DNA of 64,000 bases from Paenibacillaceae bacterium (GCA_029256185.1 JAQSYI010000020.1:48905-112904), one strand, 5' to 3'. Counted from the stretch's first letter, positions 27,395 through 37,000 are shown. The notes: generated by a model not told the origin, from the letters alone. A program made the numbers and translations.

Positions 27395-28390
27395 TCATAC
27401 CTGCACCGATGCTTGTGCCGGTGTCTGCGCCGCCGCTCCCGGACTGCGGCTCATCATAAACAGGGTGGACCAGATCAACAGAAAGCCCAGCAGTTGTCCC
27501 GCGGTCAGCGGCTGATGCAGCACGATCCAGTTGACGAAGATGCCCACAGCGGGAAAGCTCAACTCAGCCAAAGTAGCATAGATGGCCTTGGTTGAGGATA
27601 GACCCTTGTAATAGAACAGCATGCTGACGAGGCCCGGCAGAAAGGCCTGAAACAGCAGATTCAGCCCCAGCAGCAGCAAGGATACGGTGCCGCCGCTCAC
27701 ATGCCACGCATCACCTCTCACCCATAGGACCGCAGCAAGCAATGGAAGGGCAAGCAAAAACCTCAGAGAGGTGACAAGCTGTGAATCCAGCTTCTTCTGC
27801 AGCAGAAACTTGCCCATGGCTGTGGAGCCGCCCCATAGAGCAGCCGCCAGAATGGAGAACAGACAGCTTAGGGTGCCCAGATCGGCAAAGCCCAGGGACG
27901 GCAAACCGAAGCCAAAGGTCAGAAGGTAGGTTCCGCCGATAGCCAGGGGGAGCAAGTATGCAAACCGGACGGGCAGCGCCTCCTTCAAGATAACCCTGGC
28001 CAATAGGATGGCGAACAGAGGCTGCAGCTTCTGGAGCAGCAGCACGGCGTTGAAGTTGCCGTAGTTGAATGCGGCGGTGAACAACACTGTCGCCAGCGCC
28101 GAGCCGCCCCAGGAAACGAACAGCAGCGCCCCTATTATGGCAAGCGACAGCTTGCCGGTTAGCGTATTCCGCAGTCTCACAAACACAGGCACGGCATAAC
28201 AAGCCAACAGCAAATGCTCCAGCAGTACAATTTGGGCGGATGTAAACGTCTTGAGCAGCAGAATGCGGAACAGCGGGTCCATTCCCCATAGTGCCGCCCC
28301 CAGAGCCACATACCAGACGCCATGGATCTCCCGTTCCGCCGGACTCTTCCATTTCAAGCCTTTCGTACGCAATTGCCAACCATTCTCCAA
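27395..28390 (-). CDS. EamA/DMT-family transporter, probable riboflavin importer
   Basis: About 331 residues with roughly ten membrane helices arranged as two EamA repeats (WYVALGAALWGMDPLFRI opens the first; the second starts near LGTLSCLFSILAAALWGGST). The frame is open much further upstream, through the riboswitch, but the best start is the TTG at 28390 with GAGGAGG 8 bases before it. An FMN riboswitch precedes the gene, and riboswitch-linked EamA proteins (the ImpX group) are known candidates for riboflavin uptake. The substrate is therefore inferred from the regulator rather than from the protein sequence, since DMT proteins carry very diverse substrates. Terminates at 27203. Confidence 0.78.
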   Translation of the reverse strand: MENGWQLRTKGLKWKSPAEREIHGVWYVALGAALWGMDPLFRILLLKTFTSAQIVLLEHLLLACYAVPVFVRLRNTLTGKLSLAIIGALLFVSWGGSALATVLFTAAFNYGNFNAVLLLQKLQPLFAILLARVILKEALPVRFAYLLPLAIGGTYLLTFGFGLPSLGFADLGTLSCLFSILAAALWGGSTAMGKFLLQKKLDSQLVTSLRFLLALPLLAAVLWVRGDAWHVSGGTVSLLLLGLNLLFQAFLPGLVSMLFYYKGLSSTKAIYATLAELSFPAVGIFVNWIVLHQPLTAGQLLGFLLIWSTLFMMSRSPGAAAQTPAQASVQV

Positions 28391-28442
28391 TTCAAAAGCC
28401 TCCTCGCGGTGTCTTGAATTGAACCCTCTGAAAGTAACGGAT

Positions 28443-28474
28443 AATGCCCCCATCTCATAGGAAATGGGGGCATT
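28443..28474 (-). promoter_or_regulatory. Stem-loop in the expression platform of the FMN riboswitch
   Basis: On the minus strand AATGCCCCCA (28465-28474) and TGGGGGCATT (28443-28452) form a 10-bp stem between the aptamer and the start codon. Little T follows, so it is not a textbook terminator. Upstream AAACAAC and GTTGTTT segments could compete in folding. Control could be by termination or by access to the ribosome site. Confidence 0.6.
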
Positions 28475-28503
28475 ATTAAACAACCCTGCAACAGGCCGTT
28501 GTT

Positions 28504-28648
28504 TACCTTCTCTCATCCGGACTATACCGTCGGCTCTGGAATCCCACCAGATCAGTCTCAGCCGCTTAAGCTTAAGAGTCGCGGGCTTGGATACTCACGC
28601 ACATATCCTTACCGCCGGTAGGGAATTGCACCCTGCCCCGAAGGTTCA
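28504..28648 (-). ncRNA. FMN riboswitch (RFN element)
   Basis: Read on the minus strand, the conserved RFN blocks occur in order: CCTTCGGGGCAGGGTGCAAT, TCCCTACCGGCGGTAAG, AGCCCGCGACTC, CTGATCTGGTGGGATTCC, and AGCCGACGGTATAGTCCGG with GAGAGAAGG at the end. The outer ACCTTC/GAAGGT pair closes helix P1. FMN binding normally shuts down the downstream gene. Here that gene is an EamA transporter. Confidence 0.95.
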
Positions 28649-28663
28649 TATTCTTGTAAGTGA

Positions 28664-28692
28664 ATACTATCACAAGCGTCTGCTCCTGACAA
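28664..28692 (-). promoter_or_regulatory. Promoter of the FMN-riboswitch transcript
   Basis: Minus-strand TTGTCA (28687-28692) and TAGTAT (28664-28669) are 17 bases apart and sit just upstream of the aptamer. Confidence 0.75.
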
Positions 28693-28767
28693 CTCTTTTT
28701 CAGAACAGGTTCCTCTATCCATCCCGCTGTCATACTCTCCCGTAACGGTGAAACGCACCTGATTCCG

Positions 28768-28801
28768 CAAAAAACCCCCGGACGCTAAGCTTGGCCGGAG
28801 G
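28768..28801 (-). terminator. Terminator after the HAD-membrane protein operon
   Basis: Minus-strand CCTCCGG (28795-28801) pairs with CCGGGGG (28775-28781) with one mismatch, followed by six T. The hairpin overlaps the last codons of the small membrane protein gene. Confidence 0.75.
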
Positions 28802-29198
28802 AGTACAGGTACCTGTATATGCCGGAACCAACCCCCATGCTGACGAAGCACAGGATAAAATTCACGGTGAACAGGCTGTAAAAAACCGCAAGAACACTGG
28901 CGATAATCGCCAGCTTGCCATACCGGTACAGACGGAATGTGTGTCTGGCTTCCCGGCGTTCTATCAGGAAATCATAGACATCGGCGACGTTATAGTTGGC
29001 GGTATGCAAAAACTGCAGCGCCTCCTCATAGGTGACGGCAAGCTTCACCTTCGCGGAGAACAAAGCAATCAGCCGGGCAAGCTGGGGAAGAGGCATGATC
29101 GTCCTCAGAAACGAAGTGGAGGTCACCGTTTCCCCGTTCACCGTCTTCGCCGGACATTCCCTAATGAATTGGTCAACAAACTTCAGCTTCGTTATCAT
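28785..29198 (-). CDS. Small membrane protein of unknown function
   Basis: A 137-residue protein I do not recognise. Residues 1-90 are soluble, with charged helices (VTYEEALQFLHTANYNVADVYDFL). Two closely spaced membrane helices follow at about 92-130 (KLAIIASVLAVFYSLFT, then FILCFVSMGVGSGIY). The start at 29198 overlaps the end of the upstream HAD gene by 26 bases, implying translational coupling and a shared role. The pair is preceded by a c-di-AMP riboswitch, so a link to osmotic or cell-envelope balance is possible but unproven. Confidence 0.75.
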   Translation of the reverse strand: MITKLKFVDQFIRECPAKTVNGETVTSTSFLRTIMPLPQLARLIALFSAKVKLAVTYEEALQFLHTANYNVADVYDFLIERREARHTFRLYRYGKLAIIASVLAVFYSLFTVNFILCFVSMGVGSGIYRYLYSSGQA

Positions 29199-29907
29199 CT
29201 TGAATCACCCTGCTCCATGATACCACATGCTCCCTGGGTCCAGCCACCCTGCCCTGGGGATTGGCCAGCAGTTGGCCCAGCTCCAGATCTTTCAGTGAGC
29301 CGACTCTGTAGTTGGCGCGGTCGAATTCCAGCCGGGAGGTAACAGGGTTGGGGACGATCACGCTGTACAAACCAGCGGCAGCCGCGGCGCGGAGACCATG
29401 GGGAGAGTCCTCAATAGCCACTGCCTGATGGGGGGCAAGCCTCATACAAGCAAGCATCTGCTGATACAGCTCCGGATGGGGGGTTATCCTGGCCACGTCA
29501 TCACTGGTACGGACGTAATCGAAATACCGGTCAATCCCCAAGCGGTGAAGATAACCGTCTACCCACTTGCGGGACGAGCTGGAAACAAGACCAAGCTGCA
29601 GACCGTGACCCTTGGCATGCTTCAGGTAGTCAAGCACACCCGGCCGAAGGCCCTCTTCCTCCATGAGCAGGGAGTGGCGGCCGCGGATAGAGCTGCGGAC
29701 CGAATCCAGATTGACAGGCAGTTTGATCCTGCCGATCAGGTACTCGTAAGGGTTGAAGAACTGCAGCCCCGTACCGATGCAAGGGGCGTACATGCCGAGC
29801 TCCAGAGCTAAATCATGCTGCTCATAGACCTCACGGAAGGTCTCATACCGGGGTGTCTCCGTATCAATAATCGTTCCGTCAAAATTGAAAATAACCGCTT
29901 TAATCAC
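29173..29907 (-). CDS. HAD-superfamily protein lacking the catalytic Asp
   Basis: A 244-residue protein of the beta-phosphoglucomutase-like HAD subgroup. Motif I reads FNFDGT where active members have DxDGT, so the nucleophilic Asp is Asn (codon AAT). Motif II is VSSSSRKW. Motif III reads RITPHPELY where members have a Lys before Pro-x-Pro, so the Lys is Thr. Motif IV AIEDSPHG is intact. It may be a pseudoenzyme acting by binding. The frame opens at an ATG at 29937 without a ribosome site; the GTG at 29907 has GAAGGGAG about 10 bases upstream and is preferred. It is controlled by the upstream c-di-AMP riboswitch and coupled to the membrane protein gene. Confidence 0.8.
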   Translation of the reverse strand: MIKAVIFNFDGTIIDTETPRYETFREVYEQHDLALELGMYAPCIGTGLQFFNPYEYLIGRIKLPVNLDSVRSSIRGRHSLLMEEEGLRPGVLDYLKHAKGHGLQLGLVSSSSRKWVDGYLHRLGIDRYFDYVRTSDDVARITPHPELYQQMLACMRLAPHQAVAIEDSPHGLRAAAAAGLYSVIVPNPVTSRLEFDRANYRVGSLKDLELGQLLANPQGRVAGPREHVVSWSRVIQDDNEAEVC

Positions 29908-30028
29908 CGTTTGCCGTCTCCCTTCCAAAAAATTCATATTCGCTTGCCATGTGTCTTCATTGCATGGCGTCGCCGGGGGGCAAGAGTTGCGGTGGCGTCA
30001 GCAAGGGGGTGCAACGGAAATAAGTATG

Positions 30029-30060
30029 CAAAAAAGAGCCCCTTGGAAAAGGGCCCTGAC
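30029..30060 (-). terminator. Riboswitch-controlled terminator
   Basis: Minus-strand GGGCCCTT and AAGGGGCTC form a stem with one bulge, followed by six T. It lies between the c-di-AMP aptamer and the HAD gene and is the expected OFF structure. Confidence 0.85.
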
Positions 30061-30074
30061 TCTACTTTGTAAAA

Positions 30075-30207
30075 AGCAAAGTTAATGACCCATCTCAATG
30101 CTGACGAGGTTAGCTGACGGGCTCGGGTAGATGGTACCCTACATACAAGATGATTCGCCCCAAAAGATCGGTTCCCCCGCTTTCCGGCAAAGCGCCGGAA
30201 ATTAAGC
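30075..30207 (-). ncRNA. c-di-AMP riboswitch (ydaO/yuaA type)
   Basis: On the minus strand the conserved ydaO blocks appear in order: GCGGGGGAACC, TTTTGGGGCGAATC, GTAGGG, then CTACCCGAGCCCGTCAGC followed by TAACCTCGTCAGC. These match the Bacillus subtilis ydaO leader closely in sequence and spacing. Binding of the second messenger c-di-AMP is known to favour termination in this class, and a terminator lies just downstream. Helix P1 boundaries are approximate. Confidence 0.93.
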
Positions 30208-30215
30208 GTAATTTA

Positions 30216-30244
30216 ATACTAAACATAATAGTCGGAAAAGTCAA
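30216..30244 (-). promoter_or_regulatory. Promoter of the c-di-AMP riboswitch transcript
   Basis: Minus-strand TTGACT (30239-30244) and TAGTAT (30216-30221) with a 17-base spacer; the predicted start lies at the edge of the aptamer. Confidence 0.78.
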
Positions 30245-30400
30245 TCACTTTTATCGCCATACCTGGAATAACATTGTTTTCAAAAAAGGGAACAAATGAG
30301 CGTACAGGCCTTCATTATGCTGCCGTTTCTTGCTACAATAATAAAAAATAATCCGGCGGCGGCTGCTGCTCCGCTGGACATGGACAGGTGAGATTGTACT

Positions 30401-32734
30401 ATGGCCGGCAAACCCTTCTTTCAAAAACCGGCGGGCGCTGCCGGAGCGGCTGCACCGTTAGCCGCAATTGCCGATACCGCAACCAGCAGGGAACTGGTGG
30501 CAGGCAGTGATCCCGATGCGGCTTATTTCCGCTCCTTGGAACAGTCCGGTATTTTCTTGAACGCGGCGCAAATCGAGGTTGTCCGCCATCATCAAGGTCC
30601 CCTGCTTACTCTGGCCGGGGCCGGCTCAGGCAAGACGACGGTCCTGATCTGCCGGACAGGCCATCTCATCACAGTGCGCGGCGTCAACCCACGGCATATT
30701 CTGTTGCTCACCTTCTCCAGCCGGGCTGCCGCGGAGATGAAGCAGCGCCTGACCCTGCTTCCGGGCATCAGTCGGGAGCAGGCCCTTCAGGTGGAAGCCC
30801 GGACCTTTCATTCCTTCTTCCTGTATTTCCTGAGGAGGCAAGGGTACCAGCAGGAGATCATGGGCGATTCCTCGCGGCAGCATCTGCTGCTGAAGCGGAT
30901 CATGCGTTCCATGAATCTTCAGGACAGCTACCAGCCTGAGACCCTGCTGAGCCTGCTCTCCGCCTACAAAATGAATATGACCCCCTTGGAGTCACTCCCT
31001 GAGACGAATGACCAAGAGAAGGAGCTCAAGGAGATTTTCCGGCAATACGAGGAATGGAAAAGGGAGAACGGAAAGATGGATTTTGACGATGTGCTGCTGC
31101 ACTCCTACCTTCTGCTGAGGAGAAGCCCCGAGCTCCTCCGTCCTCTCCAAAGCCGGTTCGGGTATGTGATGAACGATGAGTTCCAGGATACCAATCTGCT
31201 CCAATATGAGCTGGTACGGATGCTTGCCCTGCCCCATAATAACCTGATGGCGGTGGGAGATGATGACCAGACCATCTATACGTTCAACGGGGCACGAAGC
31301 GAATTCATCCTGCGCTTTGACAAGGAGTATACCCAAGCCCGCATAATCACTCTCGACATCAACTACCGGTCATCCGACAGTATTATCGGACTGGGCAACG
31401 AGATCATCAGGCACAATGCCAACCGGCGCAAGAAGACGCTGAAGGCGGTCCGGGCAGGAGCCCTTCTGCCCCGCTATCTCCGGCCTGCCAATCAGGAGGA
31501 GGAGGCCGCCTCCATCGTACAGCAGATTGAGGATCTTGTGCAGACAGGCGCGCGGAACTACGGGGAATTCGCTGTATTGTACCGTTCCGCAAGCAACGGC
31601 CGGGCGATTCTGGAGCAGCTGGCGATGAACGATATTCCTTATGTGGATTTTGGAGACGGACAGCTCCTCTATGAGCATGGGGTGGTCAAGCCGCTGCTGG
31701 CCCATCTGCGCCTGAGCCTGCACAGGCGGGACTTCGAGTCCATGGAGCTGATTGCACCCACGCTGTATCTCAACCGGGAGAAGGCAATGGACTATATCCG
31801 CAGCCAGGACGCACCCCGTCCGGTCAAGGGACCGTTGGCCCATCTGCTCTCTTACCCGGGACTGAAGGAATTCCAGCAGGCCAAAATCCGGGAGCGGGTA
31901 GAGCTGATCCGCTCCTTGCGTACCATGCGCCCGCAGGAGGCGGTCACCCGGATGCGCAAGCTCTTCTATGACGCTTATCTGGATGCTGACGGAAAGCAGC
32001 AGCTTACTCACCACAAGGAAACGCTCAGGGAAATGCTGGACGAAGTGGAGCTTTCGGCAAGCCGCTTCGATACGGTTGAGGCGTTCATCACCTATATCGA
32101 TCAAGTGGCAGCCAAGGTAGAGGGAGGCGCCCGCAGCAGACAACAGGAGCAGGGAAGCCGGATTGCATTGATGACCATTCACAAGTCCAAGGGCCTGGAG
32201 TTTCCGGTGGTATTCCTGATTGGAGCTTCGGAGGGAAGTCTGCCCCACAGCTCCGCTCTGGAGGCAGACCGGATGCCGGATGCTTATGTGGCTGCGGGCA
32301 AGCAGGATAAGAGCTCAGCAGCGTTGGAGGAAGAGCGCCGGTTGGCTTATGTGGCCGTAACCCGGGCCAAAGAAGAGCTATTCATCAGCTCGCCGGGCAT
32401 ATACAGGGGGAAGAAGGCGGCCGTTTCCCGGTTTGTACTGGCTGCCTTCCTGCCTCCTGCCGGGAGTGCAGAGAGCGTTGCGTCCCGTGGAGCCCATCCG
32501 GGCGGACAGGAAAGCCGGGGAAAACAGAAAGCTCCCGGCGGCAAGCAACCGGGAGCAGGACAGGCAAAACGGGAGAAGCGGGTGGTGAAGGAAACGGTGT
32601 TGGCTTGGATATGCACCAGGCCCGGCTGCACTGCCTGGTCCCGGATTTCTTCGTATGAAGAGACCCAGCGTCCGGACAAGCAATGTCCGGTTTGCCGCTC
32701 CGCTATGAGCAAGGGCAGCAAGCAGCTTGGCTGA
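30401..32734 (+). CDS. UvrD/PcrA-like DNA helicase with C-terminal zinc ribbon (YjcD-like)
   Basis: A 777-residue superfamily 1A ATP-dependent helicase. The Walker A motif (AGAGSGKTT, about residues 72-80), Walker B DEFQDT (about 258), VGDDDQTIYTFNG and LDINYRSS, MTIHKSKGLEFPVVF, and YVAVTRAKEEL (about 650) are all intact, so it should be active. The C terminus carries a Lys/Gly-rich linker and two CxxC-like pairs (CTRPGC near 741, CPVC near 761) that form a zinc ribbon, as in the B. subtilis YjcD group. AGGTGAG lies 8 bases before the ATG. Likely in DNA repair or recombination. It is transcribed divergently from the c-di-AMP riboswitch operon. Confidence 0.92.
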   Translation: MAGKPFFQKPAGAAGAAAPLAAIADTATSRELVAGSDPDAAYFRSLEQSGIFLNAAQIEVVRHHQGPLLTLAGAGSGKTTVLICRTGHLITVRGVNPRHILLLTFSSRAAAEMKQRLTLLPGISREQALQVEARTFHSFFLYFLRRQGYQQEIMGDSSRQHLLLKRIMRSMNLQDSYQPETLLSLLSAYKMNMTPLESLPETNDQEKELKEIFRQYEEWKRENGKMDFDDVLLHSYLLLRRSPELLRPLQSRFGYVMNDEFQDTNLLQYELVRMLALPHNNLMAVGDDDQTIYTFNGARSEFILRFDKEYTQARIITLDINYRSSDSIIGLGNEIIRHNANRRKKTLKAVRAGALLPRYLRPANQEEEAASIVQQIEDLVQTGARNYGEFAVLYRSASNGRAILEQLAMNDIPYVDFGDGQLLYEHGVVKPLLAHLRLSLHRRDFESMELIAPTLYLNREKAMDYIRSQDAPRPVKGPLAHLLSYPGLKEFQQAKIRERVELIRSLRTMRPQEAVTRMRKLFYDAYLDADGKQQLTHHKETLREMLDEVELSASRFDTVEAFITYIDQVAAKVEGGARSRQQEQGSRIALMTIHKSKGLEFPVVFLIGASEGSLPHSSALEADRMPDAYVAAGKQDKSSAALEEERRLAYVAVTRAKEELFISSPGIYRGKKAAVSRFVLAAFLPPAGSAESVASRGAHPGGQESRGKQKAPGGKQPGAGQAKREKRVVKETVLAWICTRPGCTAWSRISSYEETQRPDKQCPVCRSAMSKGSKQLG

Positions 32735-32742
32735 AGCTCCGT

Positions 32743-33768
32743 TTACTTCACAATGCTCTTCAAGACATCGTCAATCATCTTCTGGTTGGCGATAACACCG
32801 CTGTACAACCAGCTGCCGTTCCTGTCGAATTCGAAGACTTGTCCGTTCTTCACTGCGGGAATCGCCTGCCAGACCGGGTCCTTCAGCGCCTCCGAGCCGG
32901 CTTCCTTATCGCTGTTGATCAGGAAGATATAGTCAGCGTTCAACTGGGCCAGCTTTTCCATGGAGATGGGATTCCAGTTGGCTTTTCCTGCCGCGGAGAT
33001 TTCCTTCACAGCATCCGGAACGGTAAAGCCAAGATCCTTGTAGATTACAGCGCCGCTGGACAAGGTATCGCTGACTACGAAAAAATTCTTCTGCACGAGC
33101 CAGATCGCCGCCGCGGATTTGGCTCCCGCTGCTTGCTGAATTTTGGCCTTGGCTTCCTTGGCCTTCAGATCGTAACCGTCCAGAGCCTTCTGGGCAGCCT
33201 CGCTCTTGTTCAGCACTTCGCCGATCTTCAGCAGAGCCTTGCGCCAATCGCCATTGATCTCATCACCCAGGGTATATGTAGGTGCAATCTTGGCATATTG
33301 GGCATACTTGTCTCCGGCAACAACACTGTTGCCGCCCACAATCAGCAGATCGGGATTGAAGCTGGTAACAGCCTCGAACGGCAGGTCATACGGAATAGTC
33401 GGGATGCCGTTCAGCGAATCCTGCAGATAAGCCTGGGTGCCGTTCGCTACGGTCCATTGGGCTACAGGCTTGATGCCCAGAGCCACCAGATGATCTTCCA
33501 GATAAGAGGCTATGATACGTTGCGGGTTAGCGGGAATCTTGACATCATTGCCCAGAGCATCCTTCATGGTCTTCTCAGCCGGAGCTTGGGTGGCAGCGGC
33601 AGATGCCGAGGCTTGCGGCGTGGCTGTGGCGGCTTGAGTGGACGGCGCCACGGAGGCGGCTCCTGCTTCATCCTTCGCATCGTTGCTTCCACAGGCGGCA
33701 AGGCCCACGGACATGACGAGAAGACCGCTTAGCAGCAACGCGGTTTTTTTCTTATAATTAGACAGCAC
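32743..33768 (-). CDS. Iron-siderophore binding lipoprotein
   Basis: A 341-residue periplasmic-binding-protein-like lipoprotein of the FepB/FhuD group that captures ferric siderophores outside the cell. The signal peptide ends at SVGLAAC (Cys26), and the mature start is Ala/Thr-rich. Family segments include PQRIIASYLEDHLVALGIKP, SFNPDLLIVGG and NPISMEKLAQLNADYIF. The frame extends upstream to 33891, but the GTG at 33768 has GAGGGGGA 8 bases before it and is the likely start. The promoter carries a Fur box. No FecCD permease or ATPase is adjacent, so it must use a transporter encoded elsewhere. It converges with the helicase gene at a gap of 8 bases. Confidence 0.9.
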   Translation of the reverse strand: MLSNYKKKTALLLSGLLVMSVGLAACGSNDAKDEAGAASVAPSTQAATATPQASASAAATQAPAEKTMKDALGNDVKIPANPQRIIASYLEDHLVALGIKPVAQWTVANGTQAYLQDSLNGIPTIPYDLPFEAVTSFNPDLLIVGGNSVVAGDKYAQYAKIAPTYTLGDEINGDWRKALLKIGEVLNKSEAAQKALDGYDLKAKEAKAKIQQAAGAKSAAAIWLVQKNFFVVSDTLSSGAVIYKDLGFTVPDAVKEISAAGKANWNPISMEKLAQLNADYIFLINSDKEAGSEALKDPVWQAIPAVKNGQVFEFDRNGSWLYSGVIANQKMIDDVLKSIVK

Positions 33769-33830
33769 AATTAGTTCCCCCTCTTTCATATAGTCATGAA
33801 GCAATCTGATAGATTGTTTCAAACTTTTAC

Positions 33831-33860
33831 AATGATAACAATTATCATTATCAATGTCAA
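33831..33860 (-). promoter_or_regulatory. Fur-box promoter of the siderophore lipoprotein
   Basis: Minus-strand TTGACA (33855-33860) and TATCAT (33832-33837) are 17 bases apart. The spacer and -10 form a Fur box, TTGATAATGATAATTGTTAT, close to the GATAATGATAATCATTATC consensus. Iron-loaded Fur would occlude the promoter. Confidence 0.88.
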
Positions 33861-34030
33861 CCGAAATAGAGGGTACGTCAGGGCAGTCCAACTGGACCGC
33901 GGCAGATCGAGCAGGGGCGGAGACAACCCTGGCGTTACGCTTCTCAGCCTCTGGCGGGTTGGCATTTCAACCCTCCCGCCGCTGTCGGTGATTTCCCGCC
34001 CGCCAGATTAACTTGAGAAGCAACAGGATC

Positions 34031-37000
34031 TTAATTTGTGACAGGAGCCATTTGAATGTAGTCCAGAGGCAGCTTGTATCCAAAGGAACTCGCATTTTTT
34101 CCGGTGACTGTAAATCTGAACAACTGCATTCCCGGGCTGCCTATTGTCACGTTACCCAAGTCAAAATCAATGAATTTACCGGATGGCTGGTACATATCGA
34201 CTGGAGAACCTTGATTATTACCATTGATTTGAATTTGATAGGCTCCGTTGTCGCTAAACCTCATGACTCTGATTTTTACGTGATACGTTCCAGCTTGAGC
34301 GACAGGTACGGTATATTCAATGTACTCATTAACATTATAGGCGTTAAATAACCTGTATTTCCCGCCACTGGCATCCGCATTATCTTTTACGACACCGGTG
34401 CTTGCAGTCAGGTCTTCCGCCTCATTTTTATTTGTTGTTCCAATGGTCATGGCGCTAGCCGGATTACTGGCAGCCGACAAATTGCCGGCGTCGTCGTAAG
34501 CTTTTACCGTATAGCTGTATGTTGTCGAGGCTGCCAGGCCAGAATCGCTAAATGAAGTTGCCGCTGAAGCAGCAATCTCTGCTTCATTCCGATAAATTTT
34601 GTAACCGGCAACTCCCACATTATCCGTTGATGCCGTCCAGCTCAGACTGATCTGGCTTCCGGAAATGGCTGCGGCAGTCAGGCCCGTCGGTGCTGTTGGG
34701 GCTTGTATGTCACCGCCTATTGTTGCCGGAGTAAGATTTAGATAGTCCAACATTAACTTATAGCCCAGTGAGCCCGGATTCTTACCGGTTGTCGTTAAAC
34801 GAAATAGATAGCTTCCCGGCCTATTAATGGTAACGGAGCCCAATATAAAATCCTTGTACCCGCCGGATGTATTCCAAAATAAATCCTGCGGTTCACCCGC
34901 ATTTGTCCCATTGACTGAAAGTTGATAAATGCCATTATTACTGGCCTTAAACACACGGGCGTTCACATCATAAGTTCCAGGCTGCGTTACATCCAGACTA
35001 AGCTCCACATAGTCGCCTGCCGCATTGTTGTTAAAGCCCAATTTCTTCCCGCCACTGGCAGTGGCATCATTGTAAATCGTAGACGAATCCGTTTGTGTAT
35101 GAATAGGCAGCGTCTCCGCTTCATAAGGATTGGGGATCGGAATATCTCCCGGATTAGGAGCTTGCGTTCCGCTCCGGTTGAATTTTACTTTGAATGACTT
35201 GCCAGCCGATTTCTTGACATCCACTTTAAATTTAATGGTTGGATAATATTGAATGATTGTTACTTCATTATCCTTAGAAATCAAGTTCATTGCACTTTTG
35301 TCAATATCAATATAAATCATTCCCATATTGAGCTGGGTTGGGTCTGATACAGAGACTTCGAGATCATGGGCCGTTTCCCTCATCATCACAGAGGCTTTTT
35401 TATCAACGCTGATAGATCCGGCCGTTGTGTATTCATCCTTCCAGAAGTTGGCCCCGGTAATATTCAGACCGGTTTCCTTGACTGCCTGTACCGAAGGGGT
35501 ATTCTCCAAAATAGTGATCGTTGGCGCTGCTGCATAACTGCTCACCTGAGTGCTTGTCTTATTCGGGAGCAGGACATAGGAATAGGATTGATTCGTTGGG
35601 CTTGCACCATGATCTAACCATAATGCCAGGAAATTTCTGGTTATCGGTGTCGCATCCCCATATGATGAAGACGCATTCAATTCCCTCCAATTTCCAGTCC
35701 GTGCTTCACGCAAGGCTTTGACTGTTGCACCTCCAGGAAAATAATATCCGATGTCCGAGCCGGCAACATTTCCTGATAAATGAATATAATTGGTGCCGTT
35801 TAGTGTTTCAGACCAACCCAGTCCGGACGATTCAGTTGTTCCGTTGACTGTTAGTAAATTGTCTCCGGCACTATTCAATTTTCGGTTTTCAACAATAGTT
35901 TCCGTATCAACGCCGTCTGTGCCGGTAATTCCTGCACCAAGGGCAACGATTTCGTCATCAAACATGAACCAAGACTTCTTGGCCGTCAAACTCTTGCCTA
36001 CCGTATGCAGCTCCATACCGGTAACCCCGTATTGTCCGAGGATGTCCGTTCCACCCACCCAATTTTTGTCGCTGCGGCTATTCGCTGCTTGCGGAGTATT
36101 CTTAAGTACCGTAGTACCAGGTAATCTGTAGCTGTCAACTGTTGGCCAAAAATGATCATTAAACTGCTCCAAATCGTTATTATACAAATAGGTCATTCCA
36201 TCTCCTGTATGCCAGCCCTTGTTGTTCTCTGCATTGATGGACTCATAGTCGGCTATGCGGCTGGAAAACATACTGATTCCGAAACCGAAGCCGGGTCTGA
36301 GATGGACAGCACGGTCCATATTGGTAAATTGCCGGTATGCCAACAGTTCGCCCCGTGACGGAATGGCGGAGTTATTCAGAATTTCATTGGCAACGATAAT
36401 CATGTCAATTGAAACCTCATGAAGAAAGGTCTTATCCGTGTCAATGGACAGCCAGTATTTGACCATTTCTTTAAATGCCAAGGCATCTGCTTGAGGCGCC
36501 ACTTGAGATAGCCTTAAAATGGACGCCATTACATCGACTGCCGCATTAAAATCCTGCTCTTTATTCCTGGACATTTCCCTGCCTCGGATCATATCCATCA
36601 GGTTTCCCTTATAGATGAATGGCTCGTAGGCACTATAGATCCATTGAAAAACAATATTTTTGTTGGGATCTGTTACTTCCCAACCAGATCCGCGCAAAAT
36701 ATACAGGAGATCCGAGATTCCCTCCAACAGTGCTACACCATAACCGCCATTGTATGCGTAGTAATTGTGCTGAATAAAAGAACCATCGTTATAAAATCCG
36801 TCCCCAACTGTGACATTCTGCAGCAAAGCAGAGATTCCATCACGTCCAGCGGCAATTCTGGCGGAATCCTTATTGTTAATGCCCGAGATTGCTAACACTT
36901 GGCTTTCCCATAGCCTGTTAGCGCCGGTCATCTCAACACTTGGTTGGCTGTAATAAATGGCTGCCATATAATTAGAAATTTGTGCCGCGCTTAAATCCTG

